This document shows, in pieces, positions 5,817 to 8,586 of a DNA stretch of 8,586 nucleotides (its first letter is position 1; each line of letters opens with the position of its first letter). Position numbers and translations under genes: made by a program. Below the pieces are notes generated by a model, which saw nothing but the letters and a program-made list of their open reading frames with translations, ran no database searches and had not been told where the DNA came from. The DNA comes from an uncultured Collinsella sp. GTDB lineage: Bacteria; Actinomycetota; Coriobacteriia; Coriobacteriales; Coriobacteriaceae. The stretch covers positions 1 through 8,586 of the forward strand of contig USCN01000048.1 in the NCBI GenBank assembly GCA_900553165.1. Direction: 5' to 3'.

Positions 5817-8586
5817 ATGGTAAACGATTTGGACAGTATAGACGACCTCGAGCTGATGCCGCTGGGCGGAGGCTATATGGTGCGACGCGAACGCCTGATG
5901 AATGAGCTTCTCGCCAAGGGCCGAAAGGCCGGCATCGTGGTTCTCTATGCGCCCGACGGGTTTGGGAAGACCTCGGTGCTGCTGCAGTACACCCATGAGG
6001 TTAAATGCGACCCGACGCGAGGCCCCGTGCGGATTATCGAGGCCGATCGCGCCACTGGGCGCGAGGTGTTTATGCAGCTCGAGGTGGTTACCGAAGAACT
6101 CAAAGACAAACCGCACTCCCTTATCGCGATTGATAATGTGCCAAACCTCGATCAGCACGATACCGAAGACCTCATCGACAGGATTCGCGGCCTGCGCGCT
6201 GTGGGGGTAGGGGTCTTTATCTCCTGCCGTCCTTCAAATCGTCAACTGATTCATGGGCTGGGCGATTCGGTTAAGATCAATGCGCAGATGCTCAAGGTGC
6301 ATGCCTATGAGTATTCGGCGTGGGCATCGGCGTTTTCGATCAGCACATCGCTCGACTTTTATCAGCTCACGCAGGGCGTGCCCGAGCTCGTTTCGGCATT
6401 GCAGACGGGTCTGTATGGCCAAGGCGACGTAGCCGGTCTGCTCGAAAACGAGATTGTCAACGTATATGGCGCGGCACTTGTCGATCTGGCTTCGCTCGAC
6501 AATAATGCACTGTTTTGCGTGGCATGTCTCATGGTTTTGATGGGCGAGGGCAATATCGCAGAACTCGAGGCTTGTGGGGTGAGGTTGTCGATGGTCGACC
6601 AGTCCTACTTTGTACGCGACTACCCGATCTTTGGCTTGGATCCCGCCGAGCGGAGTTTTACGTGTCTGGGCACGGAGGATAACGGACGCTTGCGCTTGCG
6701 CAAGTTGGTGGCCGAGGTTCGCCCCGAACTTGTTCCGAGGGCGGCCCGGATTTTGCTTAAGGCGGGTAGATGCGATGCGGCGATGGGCCTGGCGGACGCC
6801 TTTTTGGACCGTGATGCGATCCTTGAACTTGCTGGGCAGTATGGGGTCGATCTGGCTCTGACGGGGCACGGGGCCGATATCTGCCGAGCAGCGCTGGGCA
6901 CGATCGATGCCGAGGATCCGGCTCCAGAGCCAACGCCTGCCGAGGCGCTTGGCGTATATCTGGCAGCGGTCAGCGTGTCCAATACAAAGCTCGCTCGCTA
7001 TATGGCATCGGTCATCGAGCGCGGGGGCGAACGGGCGGCCTGCGAAATAGACCCTGTTTCATGGAGGGTGGCCCAGACACTGACGGCTGTTTGCTATGGG
7101 GACAACGGGCTTGGGCTTCCTACGAACCTGGCCGTGCCAGAAATCGAGACATCCCATACCGCGCTCGATATGTTGTCTGCGCATATCGAGGTCAAGCGCT
7201 GCCTGACCGAGCGGGGAGATGACGGCGGCGTTCTACAGCAGCTCAAAACGAGCAAGGCCTACGGCTGCGAGCTCGACATCGCGGGGATTGTTATACGGGC
7301 CGACAGCATGCTGGTGGAGCTTTTTGACGGGTCGTTTGCGGGAACCGACGAGCGCGACGACGAGATGACGGTGGTGCGGGAGGCGCTCGACGTACGTGGG
7401 CTTAAGGCGATGGCTATCTGGGTGCGCATGGTGTTGGCGGCACGGCGGCTCCTTTCCGGCTTGCCGGTAACCGACGACGCGGCATTCAACGAGCTCGATC
7501 GTTTTGCCGTGCGCATGCGCGACAACCAGATTCAGCTGTTTGGCCTGTTGCTAGAAGGCTGGCAGTCGCTGGCAGAGGGACGGCCGGTTAATGCAAAGTT
7601 CCGTGCGGTCCAAGTGCTCAAACTTGCCGAGGAGTCGATTGCGTACATGCGCGATAACGCATTGCTGTTGGAGCGCGCGGCGTATCTGCGTAACACCTCG
7701 ATGGTTTCGGTGCGCGAGGAAGCGGAGTTGCTCGATATAAGCCAGACGCAGGTTGGTGGAGCGGAGGCCTGGATGGTGGCGCTGCATTTGGCCTGTGCGG
7801 GCCGAGACAGCGATCTTGCGGCCTGGATGTCCATGAATCGCGCGGGGATTCTAGAGCCATCGTATCGGCTCTTTGCGCGCCTTGCCATGCATTGTCTGGG
7901 CGAGCCGGCGACCAGGATTCGCAAGAAGCTTCCCGTGCGCGAGCTGTCGCGGTACTCGCTGCGCGACGATTTGGAAGGGGAAGGCGAGCGCCTGTTCCAG
8001 GCCGGTGAGGTTGAAGCCGTTGATACCATCGACCATATCGAGATCCGCATGTTTGGGGCGTTTCGCGCCGAGCGCGACGGGTTTCCCATCACGGATAAGA
8101 TGTGGCGCCGCAAGAAAGCGGCGACGCTTGCCGAGCGACTTGCGCTGGGCATGGATACACTGGTCGACCGCGAGACGCTGGCTATGGAGCTGTGGCCCCA
8201 TGCCGAGTTCAATAGCGCTCGTAACAATCTGTACTCGACGATATCGCGCCTGCGTTCGGCCTTGGGGCCGACACCGGACGGCAAGTCGTGTGTGCTGATC
8301 CAAAACGAGTGCATTGGGCTTAACGGCGATTACGTCAAGACCGACGTGCGGTTGTTTGATCAGATAAGCCGCGAAGTTTTGGGAAATCGCACGGGTGCGC
8401 GCGGGCCCCATCTGGTCGAGCTGTGCCTTAAGATCGAGCAGCTCTACGCCGGCCCGCTGTATGTTCCCAATGGCTGTAATCCCACTTACTTTTTGCGTAT
8501 GCGGCGCATTATGGAATCGAAGTATATCGACTGCATGATTCGGGGCGCGAATGCCGCCCTAGAAGAAAACGACCTGCAGTCGGCGG
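5817..8586 (+). CDS. Large STAND/MalT-like NTPase transcriptional regulator with C-terminal winged helix and BTAD-like domain (3' end outside window)
   Basis: The frame stays open from ATG 5817 to the window edge, giving at least 923 residues. GAGGAG at 5806-5811 is five bases upstream and supports the start. Residues 45-53 (APDGFGKTS, Lys51-Thr52) are a MalT-type Walker A loop. LIAIDN near 103-107 is the Walker B strand, with Asp106 but Asn107 where a second acid is usual. FISCRPS (134-140, Arg138) resembles the conserved SRP motif that follows in this family. About 200-735 is a long, mainly helical region without recognisable sequence repeats, probably a sensor or scaffold. From 741 (IEIRMFGAFRAERDG) to about 845 is an OmpR/AfsR-like winged helix, with ARNNLYSTISRLRSALG (801-817) as the likely recognition segment. 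A BTAD-like helical domain starts after about 845 and is cut off. No LuxR-type HTH is seen in this part. The expected role is a cytosolic, ligand- or partner-gated transcription activator. The target is unknown. Confidence 0.8.
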   Translation, partial: MVNDLDSIDDLELMPLGGGYMVRRERLMNELLAKGRKAGIVVLYAPDGFGKTSVLLQYTHEVKCDPTRGPVRIIEADRATGREVFMQLEVVTEELKDKPHSLIAIDNVPNLDQHDTEDLIDRIRGLRAVGVGVFISCRPSNRQLIHGLGDSVKINAQMLKVHAYEYSAWASAFSISTSLDFYQLTQGVPELVSALQTGLYGQGDVAGLLENEIVNVYGAALVDLASLDNNALFCVACLMVLMGEGNIAELEACGVRLSMVDQSYFVRDYPIFGLDPAERSFTCLGTEDNGRLRLRKLVAEVRPELVPRAARILLKAGRCDAAMGLADAFLDRDAILELAGQYGVDLALTGHGADICRAALGTIDAEDPAPEPTPAEALGVYLAAVSVSNTKLARYMASVIERGGERAACEIDPVSWRVAQTLTAVCYGDNGLGLPTNLAVPEIETSHTALDMLSAHIEVKRCLTERGDDGGVLQQLKTSKAYGCELDIAGIVIRADSMLVELFDGSFAGTDERDDEMTVVREALDVRGLKAMAIWVRMVLAARRLLSGLPVTDDAAFNELDRFAVRMRDNQIQLFGLLLEGWQSLAEGRPVNAKFRAVQVLKLAEESIAYMRDNALLLERAAYLRNTSMVSVREEAELLDISQTQVGGAEAWMVALHLACAGRDSDLAAWMSMNRAGILEPSYRLFARLAMHCLGEPATRIRKKLPVRELSRYSLRDDLEGEGERLFQAGEVEAVDTIDHIEIRMFGAFRAERDGFPITDKMWRRKKAATLAERLALGMDTLVDRETLAMELWPHAEFNSARNNLYSTISRLRSALGPTPDGKSCVLIQNECIGLNGDYVKTDVRLFDQISREVLGNRTGARGPHLVELCLKIEQLYAGPLYVPNGCNPTYFLRMRRIMESKYIDCMIRGANAALEENDLQSA

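Noticed and set aside
5620..5823. 67-codon + strand frame before the large regulator
   Set aside because: No Shine-Dalgarno sequence precedes its ATG, the product is a basic, featureless peptide, and it runs through repeats and the next gene's ribosome-binding site.
7532..8314. 260-codon open frame on the minus strand within the large regulator
   Set aside because: It is Ser/Arg-rich with no family resemblance, and it is covered by a continuous + strand frame with recognisable domains.

Overview
The window looks like a chromosomal segment of a high-GC actinobacterium of the Coriobacteriia, most probably Collinsella or a close relative. The basis is overall protein character and gene content: a standalone glucose-type PTS IIA, a short Bacillus-type NagB, and a very large NTPase/winged-helix regulator of a kind common in gut Coriobacteria. 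The genus is inference; no rRNA or other direct marker is present. All seven recognisable genes lie on the + strand.

Layout. 1-403 holds no convincing gene. It starts with two small perfect hairpins (10-43), followed by a 62-bp tandem array (117-330) whose arms form imperfect palindromes. 404-1345 encodes a patatin-like phospholipase. A strong sigma70-type promoter (1409-1436) and a short structured leader precede the rplM-rpsI operon (ribosomal proteins L13 and S9), which ends in a 16-bp terminator hairpin. glmM (phosphoglucosamine mutase) starts only 50 bp after that terminator. It is followed by a standalone PTS glucose-family IIA gene (crr-like) and, after a 272-bp GC-rich leader with strong hairpins, by nagB (glucosamine-6-phosphate deaminase) with its own terminator. 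A 388-bp intergenic stretch, less GC-rich than the genes around it and containing several short repeats, leads to a gene of at least 923 codons that runs off the right edge. It encodes a STAND/MalT-like NTPase with a C-terminal winged helix and the start of a BTAD-like domain.

How the genes fit together. L13 and S9 form the classic two-gene ribosomal unit. GlmM and NagB act on the same metabolite, glucosamine-6-phosphate: GlmM sends it towards UDP-GlcNAc and cell wall, NagB returns it to fructose-6-phosphate and glycolysis. The IIA protein between them would feed phosphate to a glucose- or GlcNAc-type permease encoded elsewhere, so 2467-5368 reads as an amino-sugar/PTS neighbourhood. The target of the large regulator cannot be told from this window.

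No phage, insertion sequence, CRISPR, tRNA or rRNA was seen. The least explained parts are the 62-bp palindromic array, the leaders of rplM and nagB, the promoter arrangement of glmM, and the repeat-bearing region upstream of the large regulator.
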